Below are positions 30,247-41,768 of a stretch of 64,000 nucleotides of DNA, piece by piece (within the stretch, counting starts at the first letter, position 1; every line of letters starts with the position of its first letter). The notes below the pieces were generated by a model. The model made no database searches, was not told the origin of the DNA, and saw nothing but the letters and a program-made list of their open reading frames with translations. The DNA lies in NCBI GenBank assembly GCA_019565575.1, contig CP067379.1, positions 744,001-808,000 on the forward strand, given 5' to 3'. A program made the position numbers and the translations under genes. The DNA comes from Flavobacterium covae. GTDB lineage: Bacteria > Bacteroidota > Bacteroidia > Flavobacteriales > Flavobacteriaceae.

Positions 30247-31113
30247 CTAATTTACTTTTTCTAATAAATACTTTTTAGGCGTTGTACCAAATTTCTTTTT
30301 AAATGCTGCAATAAAATGACTAGCTGTACTGTAGCCAATTCTTAATCCTACTTCATTTACATTATAAGATCCGCTATCTAATAAATTTCGAGCATATTGC
30401 ATTTTATAATCAAACAAAAATCCATAAACTGTTTCACCGTAAATTTGTTTAAACCCTGTTTTTAGTTTTTTTAAGTTTAAACCTACTTGCTCGGCTAGTT
30501 CTTCTAGCCCTGGTGGTTCTGACATATTAGCAATAATAATTTCTTTTGCTTTTTTTAGTTTCTTTACATTTTCTTCATCTATTAAAAAAGGGCATTGTTC
30601 TATATTAGGATCTTCACTTTTATTGAAAAACAAACTTAGGAGTTCGTATCCTTTTCCTCTGTAATATAAATTTTTAATAGTTGGATTTAAATTATAGTGA
30701 AACATTTGATTGAGTACAATAGCCATAGAGGGCGTTATATTCTCTTCTCCATAATATTTTCTATCCCGATTTTCTTCACTCAAAAAAGGGATATGGTCTG
30801 CATCATTAGTAAATAAACCATGAAATTTTTTAATAGATATCAAAATAGAGATAATCCAAGTTTTGGGTTCTATATTTAAATGTAGCGGGAGTTCTTTTTC
30901 GGGATTGTAAAATAAAAGCGATTTTTCGCTTTCTAATCCTATGGTATAACTACCATTATTAAAAACAAACTTTCCTTTTCCTTTTAAACCAAAATGAAAC
31001 TGAATCAAACCTGTCTTTACTGGACGTTCATACTTAACAACTTCTTCTGTATCATTCTGAAACCTTAATAAAACAAATTCATCATCCATTTTTATCTCTT
31101 CAGTAGCACCCAT
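30247..31113 (-). CDS. AraC-family transcriptional regulator divergent from hemA
   Basis: The 288-residue protein has an N-terminal cupin-like sensor region and a C-terminal AraC/XylS DNA-binding domain. The two helix-turn-helix units are visible as LEELAEQVGLNLKKLKTGFK and NVNEVGLRIGYSTASHFIAA. Its divergent placement against hemA, and the same-strand hemH-hemJ genes downstream, make a role in heme-gene control likely but unproven. The effector is unknown. Confidence 0.88.
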   Translation of the reverse strand: MGATEEIKMDDEFVLLRFQNDTEEVVKYERPVKTGLIQFHFGLKGKGKFVFNNGSYTIGLESEKSLLFYNPEKELPLHLNIEPKTWIISILISIKKFHGLFTNDADHIPFLSEENRDRKYYGEENITPSMAIVLNQMFHYNLNPTIKNLYYRGKGYELLSLFFNKSEDPNIEQCPFLIDEENVKKLKKAKEIIIANMSEPPGLEELAEQVGLNLKKLKTGFKQIYGETVYGFLFDYKMQYARNLLDSGSYNVNEVGLRIGYSTASHFIAAFKKKFGTTPKKYLLEKVN

Positions 31114-31309
31114 AGCGACATTTTTTTAAATAGATTTTTTCAGTAAACAGGATTTGTTATTTAGAATTATTCTACATAACAAACTTGTGAGCAGCCTATT
31201 CCAGTACAAAAATAGCATAAATATGACTAAAAACTCAAATCAACTATCAAAATAACTTATAGCGATACAAAAAGTACTTATAGCGTTATTTTGGAAAAAC
31301 AAAACTAAA

Positions 31310-31317
31310 TACTTTTG
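31310..31317 (+). promoter_or_regulatory. -7 promoter element of the hemA operon
   Basis: TACTTTTG matches TAnnTTTG. A TTTTGG at 31289-31294 is a possible -33 box, though the spacing is about 16 bp. It lies 28 bp before the hemA ATG. Confidence 0.5.
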
Positions 31318-31344
31318 TTTGTAGAAAATTTGATTAGGATTTTA

Positions 31345-32655
31345 ATGACACAGAATATTCCCTCAAAATCTGCCACTTTTTACGCAATTGGTTTAAGCTA
31401 TTTAAAAGCAGATGCTGAAATGCGAGGAAAATTTAGTTTAGATGAACCAGCTAAGACTCAATTGATCCAACAAGCCAAAGAAGATGGCTTAGAAAGTTTG
31501 ATCGTTACTTCTACTTGTAACCGAACCGAAATATATGGTTTTGCACAGCACCCTTTTCAGTTAATTAAATTACTTTGTGCAAACAGCCAAGGTACCGTTG
31601 AAGACTTTCAAAAAGTTGCTTACGTATATAAGAATAAAGAAGCGATCCATCACCTATTTAGAGTAGGAACTGGCTTAGACAGTCAAATCTTGGGCGATTT
31701 TGAAATCATTTCTCAAATTAAAAACGCTTTTGTCTTATCAAAAGAATATGAAATGGTTAATGCTTATTTGGAACGTTTAGTAAATTCTGTTATTCAAGCA
31801 AGTAAGCGTGTAAAAAATGAAACGGAAATATCATCTGGTGCGACTTCGGTTTCTTTTGCCTCTGTTCAATATATTTTCAAAACAGTTCCTGATATTTCCG
31901 ATAAAAATATTTTACTCTTTGGCACAGGAAAAATTGGTCGTAATACCTGTGAAAACTTAGTAAAACACAGCAAACACGATCATATTACTTTAATTAATCG
32001 CACAAAAGATAAAGCAGAAAAATTAGCTAAAAAATTAGATCTAATTGTAAAAGATTATGCTGATTTACAAGAGGAAATTCAAAAAGCAGATGTCTTAGTT
32101 GTTGCTACAGGAGCACAAAATCCAACCGTTGACAAAACCATCCTAAATTTAAAAAAACCTTTACTCATCTTAGACCTGTCAATACCTAAAAACGTAAATG
32201 AAAACGTTCAAGATATAGAAGGAGTAAGATTAATTCACATGGATCACTTGTCACAAATGACAGATGAAACTCTAGAAAATCGAAAGAAATTTATCCCACA
32301 GGCAGAAGAAATAATTGAAGAAATTCAAGACGAATTTATTACTTGGACAAAAGGACGCAAATATGCTCCAACTATACATGCACTAAAAGCAAAACTACAG
32401 TCTATCAAAGAATTAGAAATGGCATACCAACGCAAAAAAATGTCTAATTTTGATGAAGAGCAAGCAGAAATTATAAGTAATCGAATCATACAAAAAATAA
32501 CCAATCATTTTGCTAATCACTTAAAAGATGAAAACACTTCGGTTGACGAAAGTGTAGATTGGATACAACGTGTTTTTCAGTTAAGTGCTCCAACCCCAAA
32601 AGGAAGTTTTTCTAAAACAGAAACGATTCATACAGAAGATTTACAATCTATCTAA
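31345..32655 (+). CDS. hemA: Glutamyl-tRNA reductase
   Basis: It reduces glutamyl-tRNA to glutamate-1-semialdehyde with NADPH, the first committed step of C5-pathway heme synthesis. The product has about 436 residues. The catalytic Cys lies in TSTCNRTEIYG; LDSQILGDFEI and the Rossmann motif LFGTGKIGRNTCENL are present. The ATG at 31345 (MTQNIPSK) is preferred over the in-frame TTG at 31315. It begins the plus-strand heme run hemA-hemC-hemD-hemE. hemL is not in the window. Confidence 0.95.
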   Translation: MTQNIPSKSATFYAIGLSYLKADAEMRGKFSLDEPAKTQLIQQAKEDGLESLIVTSTCNRTEIYGFAQHPFQLIKLLCANSQGTVEDFQKVAYVYKNKEAIHHLFRVGTGLDSQILGDFEIISQIKNAFVLSKEYEMVNAYLERLVNSVIQASKRVKNETEISSGATSVSFASVQYIFKTVPDISDKNILLFGTGKIGRNTCENLVKHSKHDHITLINRTKDKAEKLAKKLDLIVKDYADLQEEIQKADVLVVATGAQNPTVDKTILNLKKPLLILDLSIPKNVNENVQDIEGVRLIHMDHLSQMTDETLENRKKFIPQAEEIIEEIQDEFITWTKGRKYAPTIHALKAKLQSIKELEMAYQRKKMSNFDEEQAEIISNRIIQKITNHFANHLKDENTSVDESVDWIQRVFQLSAPTPKGSFSKTETIHTEDLQSI

Positions 32656-32688
32656 ATCTTTATTCGGGTTTAAAAATTAAAATTCTTA

Positions 32689-33654
32689 ATGAAAAAAAAT
32701 AAAGACAAACAAATTATTTCTCCAGGAGATAATAACCGGGTAATCAGAATTGGAACTCGTGATAGTGAATTAGCTCTTTGGCAAGCACATACTGTTGAAA
32801 AACAACTAAATGATTTAGGCTATAAGACCAAAATTATAGCTGTTAAATCACAAGGTGATATTATCCTTGATAAACCTTTATATGAATTAGGAATTACAGG
32901 AATTTTCACTAAAACACTAGACATTGCTATGATTTCTGGTCAAGTAGATATTGCCGTACACTCTATGAAAGATGTACCAACTACTTTACCACAAGGCATC
33001 GTACAAGCCGCTGTTTTAGAAAGAGCTAATACAGTAGACATTTTAGTTCATAAAGGAAGTACTGATTTCTTAAATACCGTCTCCATAATTGCCACAGGAA
33101 GTTTACGCCGTCAAGCACAATGGTTACACAAATATCCACAACATAAAACAGTTGATTTAAGAGGAAATGTAAACACTCGCCTTCAAAAATTAAAAGATAA
33201 TGACTGGGGTGGAGCTATTTTTGCCTGTGCTGGTTTAGAACGTTTAAATTTAAAACCTGAAACAACCCTTTCGTTAGACTGGATGATACCTGCACCTGCA
33301 CAAGGAGCTATGATGGTAGTAGCTATGGCAGAAGACACTCTTGCACTGGAAGCTTTATCTGAATTAAACCATATAGAAACTGAGATTTGCACCTATATAG
33401 AACGTCAATTTTTACGCACCTTAGAAGGAGGTTGCACTGCTCCTATTGGTGCTTTGGCAACTTATAACGAAGAAACAGATCAAATTGATTTCAAAGGAGC
33501 CTTATTTTCAATTAATGGTCAACAAAAAATAACCATCGAACGCTCTTTTGATGTTTCTGAATGGAAAAAATTAGGTTTAAATTGTGCTAGAGAAATCCTC
33601 AATAATGGAGGAAATGAACTCATGATTGACATTAAAAAGCAACTAAAAAAATAA
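32689..33654 (+). CDS. hemC: Hydroxymethylbilane synthase (porphobilinogen deaminase)
   Basis: It joins four porphobilinogen units into hydroxymethylbilane. The 321-residue protein has RIGTRDSELALWQA, HSMKDVPT, TGSLRRQAQ and LRGNVNTRL. The cofactor-attachment Cys is in LEGGCTAPIGALA. It lies 33 bp after hemA. The frame is intact. Confidence 0.96.
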   Translation: MKKNKDKQIISPGDNNRVIRIGTRDSELALWQAHTVEKQLNDLGYKTKIIAVKSQGDIILDKPLYELGITGIFTKTLDIAMISGQVDIAVHSMKDVPTTLPQGIVQAAVLERANTVDILVHKGSTDFLNTVSIIATGSLRRQAQWLHKYPQHKTVDLRGNVNTRLQKLKDNDWGGAIFACAGLERLNLKPETTLSLDWMIPAPAQGAMMVVAMAEDTLALEALSELNHIETEICTYIERQFLRTLEGGCTAPIGALATYNEETDQIDFKGALFSINGQQKITIERSFDVSEWKKLGLNCAREILNNGGNELMIDIKKQLKK

Positions 33655-33759
33655 CAATTACAGATTCAAAAAATAATTTATAAAATTAAAGATTAATAGT
33701 ATGAAAATGTATTACTCAGTGATTTTTTGATAATTTATAGAGATCTTTTTATAGAAGAA

Positions 33760-34437
33760 ATGAAAAAAACACGAATATTATCTACTAAAAAATTACTACC
33801 TAAACAAAAACAATTAGTATTAGATCTTAATATAGAAATTATTGATTCTGATTTTATTAACATTAAAACAAAAAACGTCTCTATCAAAGAATTAACAGAT
33901 GCTCTTATTTTTACAAGTCAAAATGCTGTTCTTGCCGTTTTAAATTCTAAAGACATTAATTTTTTAAAAAGTAAAAAGATTTTTTGTGTGGGAATTAAAA
34001 CAAAAACATTACTAGAAAAAAAGGATTCATTATTGAAAGTTATGCAAACTATGCAGAAGAATTAGCAAAAACAATTTCTTTAAATTATCCTAATTTAAGC
34101 TATACTTTCTTTAGTGGTAATTTAAGACAAGATATTGTACCTAAAAAATTAAAAAGAATTCGGTATTACTTTAAAGGAAATAGAAGTATATGAAACCATT
34201 TTAATCCCTCAAAAAAACAATATAAAATCAGAAGGAATCTTATTTTACAGTCCATCAGGAGTTGAAAGTTATTTAAAAGAAAACAAAATAACAGATGAAA
34301 TATGTTTTTGTATTGGTAATACCACAGCAAAAGCATTGAGAAATATAACCCAAAAAATCGAAATTGCAGATCAACCTTCAGTTGAAAATGTAATTATTAA
34401 ATGTATCAATTATTATAAAAACACCTCACAGGTCTAA
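33760..34437 (+). CDS. hemD: Uroporphyrinogen-III synthase, frame broken twice
   Basis: It cyclises hydroxymethylbilane with D-ring inversion. The family is poorly conserved, so the call rests on position between hemC and hemE, on size (about 225 residues) and on matching stretches: [28 protein letters not shown] and [13 protein letters not shown], and the late [11 protein letters not shown]. The frame breaks near 34018 (one A missing; restored [19 protein letters not shown]) and near 34155-34165. There, removing one C before GGTATT gives a continuous [14 protein letters not shown]. The start is the ATG at 33760. Confidence 0.85.
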
Positions 34438-34448
34438 ATACAAAAAGT

Positions 34449-35474
34449 ATGTTAAAAAACGATCTATTCTTAAGAGCACTAAAAGGAGAAACAGTTGAAC
34501 GTCCACCTGTATGGATGATGCGTCAAGCAGGAAGATATTTACCAGAATTCCGAGCTTTACGAGATAAATATGATTTTTTCACACGTTGCGAAACACCCGA
34601 ATTAGCAGCTGAAATAACGGTACAACCTATTCATATTGTAAAACCTGATGCAGCCATTTTATTCTCTGACATTTTAGTGGTTCCTAGAGCTATGGGAATT
34701 GACGTAGAACTAAAAGACAACATAGGTCCCATCATTCCAAACCCTATTCGTTCAATAGAACAAGTCAATCAGGTGTATATTCCAGAAATCAAAGAGTCCT
34801 TAGGTTATGTAATGGATGCTATCAAATTAACAAAAGAAATGTTAAACAATGAAGTACCATTAATAGGTTTTGCAGGATCTCCTTGGACCATTTTTTGTTA
34901 CGCAGTAGAAGGAAAAGGCTCTAAAAGTTATGATACCGCCAAAGGTTTTTGTTTTTCACAACCCGAAGCAGCACACGCATTATTACAAAAAATTACCGAC
35001 ACCACTATTTTATATCTAAAAGAAAAAGTAGCTAACGGTTGTAATGCCATTCAAGTTTTTGATTCTTGGGGAGGGATGCTATCACCAACTGATTACCAAG
35101 AGTTCTCTTGGAAGTATATCAATCAAATTGTAGAAGCATTAGCTCCCATAACAGAAGTAATTGTTTTTGGAAAAGGTTGTTGGTTCGCATTAAATGAAAT
35201 GTCACAATCAAAAGCATCTGCTTTAGGAGTAGACTGGACTTGTTCCCCTAAAAATGCACGCTATTTAACAGGAGGAAACATTACTTTACAAGGAAACTTT
35301 GACCCTTCTCGTCTATTATCACCAATACCTACTATCAAAAAAATGGTACATGAAATGATTGACGAATTTGGAAAAGATAAATATATCGTAAACTTAGGTC
35401 ACGGTATTTTACCAAATATTCCTGTAGATCACGCAAAAGCATTTATAGAAGCTGTAAAAGAGTATCAAAAATAG
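34449..35474 (+). CDS. hemE: Uroporphyrinogen decarboxylase
   Basis: It decarboxylates the four acetate side chains of uroporphyrinogen III to coproporphyrinogen III. The 341-residue product has the N-terminal [16 protein letters not shown] signature and [16 protein letters not shown]. The substrate-binding Asp lies in LFSDILVVP, and [16 protein letters not shown] closes the protein. It starts 11 bp after hemD and is intact. Confidence 0.97.
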   Translation: MLKNDLFLRALKGETVERPPVWMMRQAGRYLPEFRALRDKYDFFTRCETPELAAEITVQPIHIVKPDAAILFSDILVVPRAMGIDVELKDNIGPIIPNPIRSIEQVNQVYIPEIKESLGYVMDAIKLTKEMLNNEVPLIGFAGSPWTIFCYAVEGKGSKSYDTAKGFCFSQPEAAHALLQKITDTTILYLKEKVANGCNAIQVFDSWGGMLSPTDYQEFSWKYINQIVEALAPITEVIVFGKGCWFALNEMSQSKASALGVDWTCSPKNARYLTGGNITLQGNFDPSRLLSPIPTIKKMVHEMIDEFGKDKYIVNLGHGILPNIPVDHAKAFIEAVKEYQK

Positions 35475-35692
35475 TAATATCAATAAAGCTAATATAACAT
35501 CATTATTTTTTATATTTTTATAAACTTATAATGCAAAAGAAAGCATAAAGAATATTGAATTTTAAATTATAAAAATTATTTTAGCTTTATTATTTTTATT
35601 AATAATTTACTTTTGAAAACTATTTACAAACCCGTTATATTTTTTCTAATATTAATTATAAAATATTTCACAAGATCTCTAAATAAAAAAAT

Positions 35693-36280
35693 ATGTACGT
35701 ACTATCTAATAAAATAGATAAAAAACTAAAAAAGTATATAAAATATTTTATATACTTTTTTATCATAAATACTTATTCTCAAACTTCTATTAAAGGAAAT
35801 ATAACCACTATTGTAGGATTACCACAAATAGGAGTAGAAACAAAAATAGGAAACAAATTAACTTTTCAAGCAGATCTAATGGCTTCATTATGGGAGTCCG
35901 TTAATAATGCTCCTCAAAAATTTGCCATCTTAATTCCAGAAGTAAGATATCATTTCAACACACTTGAAAAAGGATTTTATTTAGGAGGTCACATTGGCGG
36001 TTCCAGTTATAAAATGCAAAAATGGAATTACCTCAATTCAGGCAGGTATCAAGAAGGCTATAGCTTATTATTCGGAATGACTGTCGGGTTTAAAGTCCCT
36101 GTAAACAAATCTTTTTCAATAGATATTTTTATGGGTGGTGGTTCTCAACAAGGATATTATAAAGGCTATTATTTAGAAAGTGGAGAGCGTTACGAGACAG
36201 CAGATAATTTTAACAAGAGCGGCGAATGGCTACCTTATAGAGGAGGCGTTATGATTTGTTACAAATTGGGTAAAAACTAA
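35693..36280 (+). CDS. Outer-membrane protein of DUF3575 type
   Basis: The 195-residue product has an N-terminal hydrophobic segment ending INTYSQ, then beta-barrel-like stretches: GLPQIGVETKIGNKLTFQAD, PEVRYHF, KGFYLGGHIGGSSYKMQKW and a C-terminal GGVMICYKLG. This matches the DUF3575 pattern of Bacteroidota outer-membrane proteins (family from memory). It lies inside the heme run, between hemE and hemF, with 218 AT-rich bp before it. No link to heme is shown by sequence. Confidence 0.7.
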   Translation: MYVLSNKIDKKLKKYIKYFIYFFIINTYSQTSIKGNITTIVGLPQIGVETKIGNKLTFQADLMASLWESVNNAPQKFAILIPEVRYHFNTLEKGFYLGGHIGGSSYKMQKWNYLNSGRYQEGYSLLFGMTVGFKVPVNKSFSIDIFMGGGSQQGYYKGYYLESGERYETADNFNKSGEWLPYRGGVMICYKLGKN

Positions 36281-36341
36281 TAATGATACTGGTATTCCTA
36301 ATAGAATTAGCTTAGATAAAATTGTATATTTAAAATCATAA

Positions 36342-37245
36342 ATGAAAAATAAATTCTACACATATATACAAAACCTTCAAGATCAAATTTGTAAAGGTTT
36401 AGAAGATATAGACGGAAAAGCTAAATTCCGTCAAGACTTATGGGATAGACCCGAAGGAGGCGGTGGTCGGACTCGTGTAATTGAAAACGGAACTGTTTTT
36501 GAAAAAGGAGGCGTTAATATTTCTGCTGTCCATGGAAAATTACCTGATACCATGCAAAAATGTTTGGTGTTGGAGAAGCTGATTTTTTTGCATGTGGACT
36601 AAGTTTAGTAATCCATCCTAAAAACCCAATGGTTCCAACAGTTCATGCCAATTGGCGTTATTTTGAAATGTACGATGATAACGGAACTATTATTAATCAA
36701 TGGTTTGGTGGTGGACAAGACTTAACGCCTTACTACTTGTTTGAAGAAGATGCTATTCATTTCCATAAAATATGTAAAACTGCTTGTGATAAACACAATC
36801 CAGAATTTTACCCTAATTATAAAAAGAAATGTGACGAATACTTTTGGAATAGCCACAGAAATGAGGCTCGTGGTATAGGTGGTTTATTTTTTGATTATTT
36901 AAAAACAACTGACACTATGTCTATGGAAAACTGGTACAACTTTGTTACAGAAGTCGGAAACAGTTTTTTAGATGCGTATTTACCAATAGTACAAAAAGAA
37001 AAGATTTACCTTACACAGACGCTAACCGTACATGGCAAGAAATCCGTAGAGGACGTTATGTAGAGTTCAACCTAGTTCATGACAAAGGTACTTTATTTGG
37101 ATTAAAAACAAATGGTAGAATTGAAAGTATTTTAATGAGTTTACCTCCTCATGTACAATGGATATATGACCATCATCCAGAAACAAACAGTGAAGAAGAA
37201 AAACTGATAAAAATTTTATCAAAACCAGTAGAGTGGTTAAAATAA
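36342..37245 (+). CDS. hemF: Oxygen-dependent coproporphyrinogen III oxidase, frame broken twice
   Basis: It oxidatively decarboxylates coproporphyrinogen III to protoporphyrinogen IX using O2. Signature stretches are [50 protein letters not shown] and [13 protein letters not shown]. Two one-A losses break it: near 36553 (restored [17 protein letters not shown]) and near 37005 (restored [20 protein letters not shown]). It then continues through [16 protein letters not shown] to WLK at 37245. The joined length of about 301 residues is normal. Confidence 0.9.
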
Positions 37246-37246
37246 T

Positions 37247-38283
37247 ATGCGTAATTGGCTAAAAGTTTTAATACTAGTATATTATCCCGTTTCTCTTGCT
37301 CAAGAAAAAGAGAGGGAGAAATTAGGCATGCTTTATCGCATAAATATAACCTAGATTATCGTTTGAATTATTTTGACAAAATGATCTTTAAAATAGATAT
37401 TAATTCAGAAGTAGATAATTTTTACATCCCTAAATTAAATTATACAGATAATAAAAGAAGCATTTTCTCTCCTGATGAAAAATTAAAACTTCGTTTCTCT
37501 TTTGATTATAAATTTTTAGGAATTAGTTATTCTTTTTCACCTGATTTCATCCCCGAATTGAATAATCAGAGAGCTAATACAAAAACATTAGATTTAAGTT
37601 TTAAATTTTTTTACTCTGATCGTCTAAGACAAGAAGTTACTTATAAAAAAGTGAAAGGATTTACTTTAAGAAATCCAGATGATCAAAACCCAATTGAGGT
37701 TTTTGACGATTTAGAAATCAATACCATTGGAGGCAAAACTTTTTATATAACTAATAAGAATTTTTCATATAGAGCTTACGAATCTCAAACAGAAAGACAA
37801 ATAAAAAGTGCCGGTAGTTTCATGCCTTCACTCACCTATTTTATTAACAATTTATATACTAATAATCCTAATTCTTTTGAACAAAACTTAGAACGGATAA
37901 AATCTGTAGATTTCATTCTTCAATTAGGTTACATGTATAATTACGTAATTAACAAAACATGGTTTGCTACTGGAGGTTTGCATCCAGGTATTGGATTTCA
38001 TGATTCTAAAAATTATTATACAAATAACAAGGAATCTGTTGTTTTTGACAATAAAATCAAATGGAATTACAATTTAGATTTAAATTTTTCATTAGGTTAC
38101 AATCAAGAAAATTTCTTCTCAGGAATTAGAGTCAATTACAAAAATTACCAATATGATAGTAAAGTAGCTGCTGATATAATGAACTCAAAATTTAATGCTG
38201 TACTTTTTATTGGTTATCGCTTTAATGAAGTTAAAAGTGTTAAAAAAGTATTTGAAAAAATAGAAAATAAATTCGGTATATAA
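37247..38283 (+). CDS. DUF4421-type outer-membrane protein, frame broken near the start
   Basis: The ATG at 37247 follows the hemF stop by 1 bp and encodes a signal peptide (MRNWLKVLILVYYPVSLAQ). Adding one A in the run near 37307 joins it to the long frame (KREGEIRHALSHKYNLDYRL). The product of about 345 residues is rich in beta strands and aromatic residues and ends in barrel-like segments (FSGIRVNYKNYQY, AVLFIGYRFN). It resembles the DUF4421 family of Bacteroidota. The role is unknown. It is translationally close to hemF and precedes hemB by 18 bp. Confidence 0.72.
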
Positions 38284-38301
38284 TCTAAAAAAATAAAAGA
38301 T

Positions 38302-39296
<995 letters not shown>

Positions 39297-39382
39297 CGAT
39301 CTTATTATTTTCAATTAAGTCAAAATTCCTATATACTCTATAAAATTCTTTGCTCGTTCAAGGTGACACATTTAAACAGAAT

Positions 39383-39759
39383 ATGAAAAAACTCTTATTA
39401 TTATCACTTATCGGAATTATTTTTTCTTGTAAAAAGAAAGTCAAGAGCGTTTTGGTAAATCAACCTCTGAAACCATTGTTACACAAAAACCTATTGATTT
39501 AGGCAAAGAAATTTTTGAAGGAAAAGGCGTTTGTTATACATGTCATAAACCTGATATAAAAACAGTGGGCCCTTCTTTAAAAGAAATAGCTAAACTATAC
39601 AAAGAAAAAAACGGAAGCATTGTTGACTTTCTTCAAGAAAAAAGCCAACCTATAGTAGATCCTAGTCAGTATAATACAATGAAAGCTAACTTTCCTATTA
39701 CTAAAAATCTTCCTAAAGAAGAATTAAAGGCCATAGAGACCTATATATTAAGTTTTTAA
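39383..39759 (+). CDS. Small c-type cytochrome lipoprotein, frame broken near the start
   Basis: A lipoprotein signal (MKKLLLLSLIGIIFSC) is followed by a class I cytochrome c domain with the heme-binding CYTCH, a GPSL segment and a distal Met (TMKANFP). Adding one A in the run near 39432 gives SCKKKESQERFGKST and joins both frames into about 125 residues. It would carry electrons in the periplasm or at the outer membrane. It closes the heme-gene run. Confidence 0.82.
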
Positions 39760-39837
39760 TACATTTCGTACTTATTAAATCTAAATTATAAAGACCTAGG
39801 AAGTTTTAAAAATTTCCTAGATCTTATAACGAATCTT

Positions 39838-40310
39838 ATGAAAACAGCATTTATTCATTCCCCGTTAGGTATCATCAAAATTGAAGGAGATCAAAAAGGA
39901 ATTGCTAGTATTTCAGTAGTAACAGAAGGGGATTTATCTGTTCCAATTCCACAAGAACTCCTAGATGCTGTAAATCAACTACAAGAATATTTTTATAGTA
40001 ATAGAACAAATTTTTCATTTCCATTAAGTCTACAAGGGACAGATTTTCAAAAAAAAAGTTTGGAATGAATTACTTAAAATTCCTTTCGGAAAAACAATTT
40101 CTTATTTAGATTTAGCAAAAAAGCTAGGTGACACGAAGGTCATTCGCGCTGCTGCTTCCAGCTAATGGAAAAAATCTACTTTGGATTGTGGTTCCTTGCC
40201 ATCGCGTGATTGGGACTGATGGGTCTCTTACAGGATATGCAGGTGGCTTATGGCGTAAAAAATGGCTATTAGAACATGAAAGCTCTTCAAAACAACAAAT
40301 ATTATTTTAA
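39838..40310 (+). CDS. ogt: Methylated-DNA--protein-cysteine methyltransferase, frame broken twice
   Basis: It repairs O6-alkylguanine by transferring the alkyl group to its own Cys. The active site VPCHRVIG and the helix-turn-helix/arginine-finger region ([29 protein letters not shown]) are present, plus [13 protein letters not shown] at the end. Two indels interrupt it: one extra A in the A9 run near 40050 ([10 protein letters not shown] when removed), and CTTCCAG for CTTCAG at 40155-40161 (AAASANGKN when removed). The joined length of about 157 residues is normal for Ogt/MGMT. Confidence 0.88.
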
Positions 40311-40368
40311 TTTTAAAAATTCTTTATTTTTTAATCGTAAATTTTTATTTTCGTAGGTAACGGTTAAA

Positions 40369-41091
40369 ATGGGTAATATGCTAGACAAACTTCAACTTGA
40401 AAACGTTTTATTTTTAGATATAGAAACAGTACCTGAACATCAAACCTTTTCTTCTTTAGATCCCATACGACAAGAACTATATGAACTCAAAACTCAATAC
40501 CAACGTAAAGAGGAATTTACTGCGGAAGAGTTTTATAATCGAGCAGGTATTTGGGCTGAATTTGGCAAAATTGTTTGTATTTCTGTAGGCTATTTTTCTT
40601 TTAAAAAAGATATTCGCCAATTTAGAGTAACCAGTTTTTGGGGTGATGAAATAACCATTCTAAATGATTTTTCTAATTTATTAAACAGCCACTATAGTCA
40701 TACACAGCATTTACTATGCGGACATAATGCTAAAGAATTTGATTTTCCTTATATAGCCAGACGAATGATCATTAATAGTATCCCTATTCCCAAAAAACTA
40801 AACCTTTTTGGAAAAAAACCATGGGAAGTCCCTCATTTAGACACATTGGATTTATGGAAATTTGGAGATTACAAACATTATACATCTCTAAAATTATTAA
40901 CAACCGTCTTAGGTATACCTTCTCCCAAAGGAGATATAGAAGGTAGTGATGTAGCTAAAGTATATTATCAAGAACAAAACATAGACAGAATTATAACCTA
41001 TTGTGAAAAAGATGTAATAGCAGTTGCTCAAATCATTCTTCGATTAAGAGGAGAAGATTTATTAATAGACGACGAAATCTTTATTGTATAA
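40369..41091 (+). CDS. Predicted 3'-5' exonuclease, PolB-like DEDDy type
   Basis: The 240-residue (or 237 if started at the ATG at 40378) protein has a DnaQ/RNase H fold signature: LFLDIETVPE (first Asp-x-Glu), GHNAKEFDFPYIARR (second Asp) and YCEKDVIAVAQI with the YxxxD motif III. It corresponds to the family annotated as PolB-like 3'-5' exonuclease or ribonuclease H-like in Bacteroidota. It would trim DNA or RNA 3' ends; the physiological substrate is not known. No operon partner is obvious. Confidence 0.82.
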   Translation: MGNMLDKLQLENVLFLDIETVPEHQTFSSLDPIRQELYELKTQYQRKEEFTAEEFYNRAGIWAEFGKIVCISVGYFSFKKDIRQFRVTSFWGDEITILNDFSNLLNSHYSHTQHLLCGHNAKEFDFPYIARRMIINSIPIPKKLNLFGKKPWEVPHLDTLDLWKFGDYKHYTSLKLLTTVLGIPSPKGDIEGSDVAKVYYQEQNIDRIITYCEKDVIAVAQIILRLRGEDLLIDDEIFIV

Positions 41092-41108
41092 TATACTCAT
41101 TATTCTAT

Positions 41109-41713
41109 ATGATTCCTAAAAATCACTTTTATATCGTATTTCTTTTTTGTTAAGTCATTCTTTTAATGCTCAAGAACGAATTTCTAATCCAGATAAAAAA
41201 TACCGATTTATTTTTCAAATGGATAATCGTTTTTCTAGCTTAAGAGGAAACCATATTTCTATTTTGGGCACGAAAGTAGGGTTTCAATATAAAAATAAAT
41301 TCCGATTCGGATTAGGTTCTTCTTTCATTCTATCTCCCGTTAACATTACCTATGTAAACAAAAAAACACAGGCAATTAATGACAACAAGGTAAGTATGTG
41401 GTATGGAAGTCTTTTTACTGATTGGATCTTTTACAAGAATCCTAAATGGGAATGTTTTTTAACAGAACAAATAGGTTTTGGAAAACCTAGTTTTGTTAGA
41501 GAAATAAATGATGATATTGTTCGTGATACTAATATTTCTTTATATGTAAATGAAATATCAGGACAAACCAATTACAGAATATTAAAATGGTTAGGATTAG
41601 GAGCAGGCGTAGGATATCGTGCCGTTTTAAACTCAAAAGCAGCATTAAAAACTACTTTTGATGCTCCTATTTATATCGGAAAAGTTATACTTTACCCCGA
41701 AAATATTTTTTGA
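41109..41713 (+). CDS. Exported beta-rich hypothetical protein, frame broken in signal peptide
   Basis: The ATG at 41109 starts MIPKNHFYIVFLF. Adding one T in the T6 run near 41150 continues LLSHSFNAQERISN, a signal peptide with cleavage after AQ or NA. The mature part is beta-rich with many aromatic residues (KYRFIFQMDNRFSSL, GLGAGVGYRAVLN), like a small outer-membrane barrel. The end near 41713 may also be shifted: removing one C from the run at about 41695 would extend it to about 41736. I do not recognise a named family. Confidence 0.6.
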
Positions 41714-41768
41714 TTTATTACTTTTATACCCTTTATAAAGTTATTTCATCCATTTAAAATAAAAATTT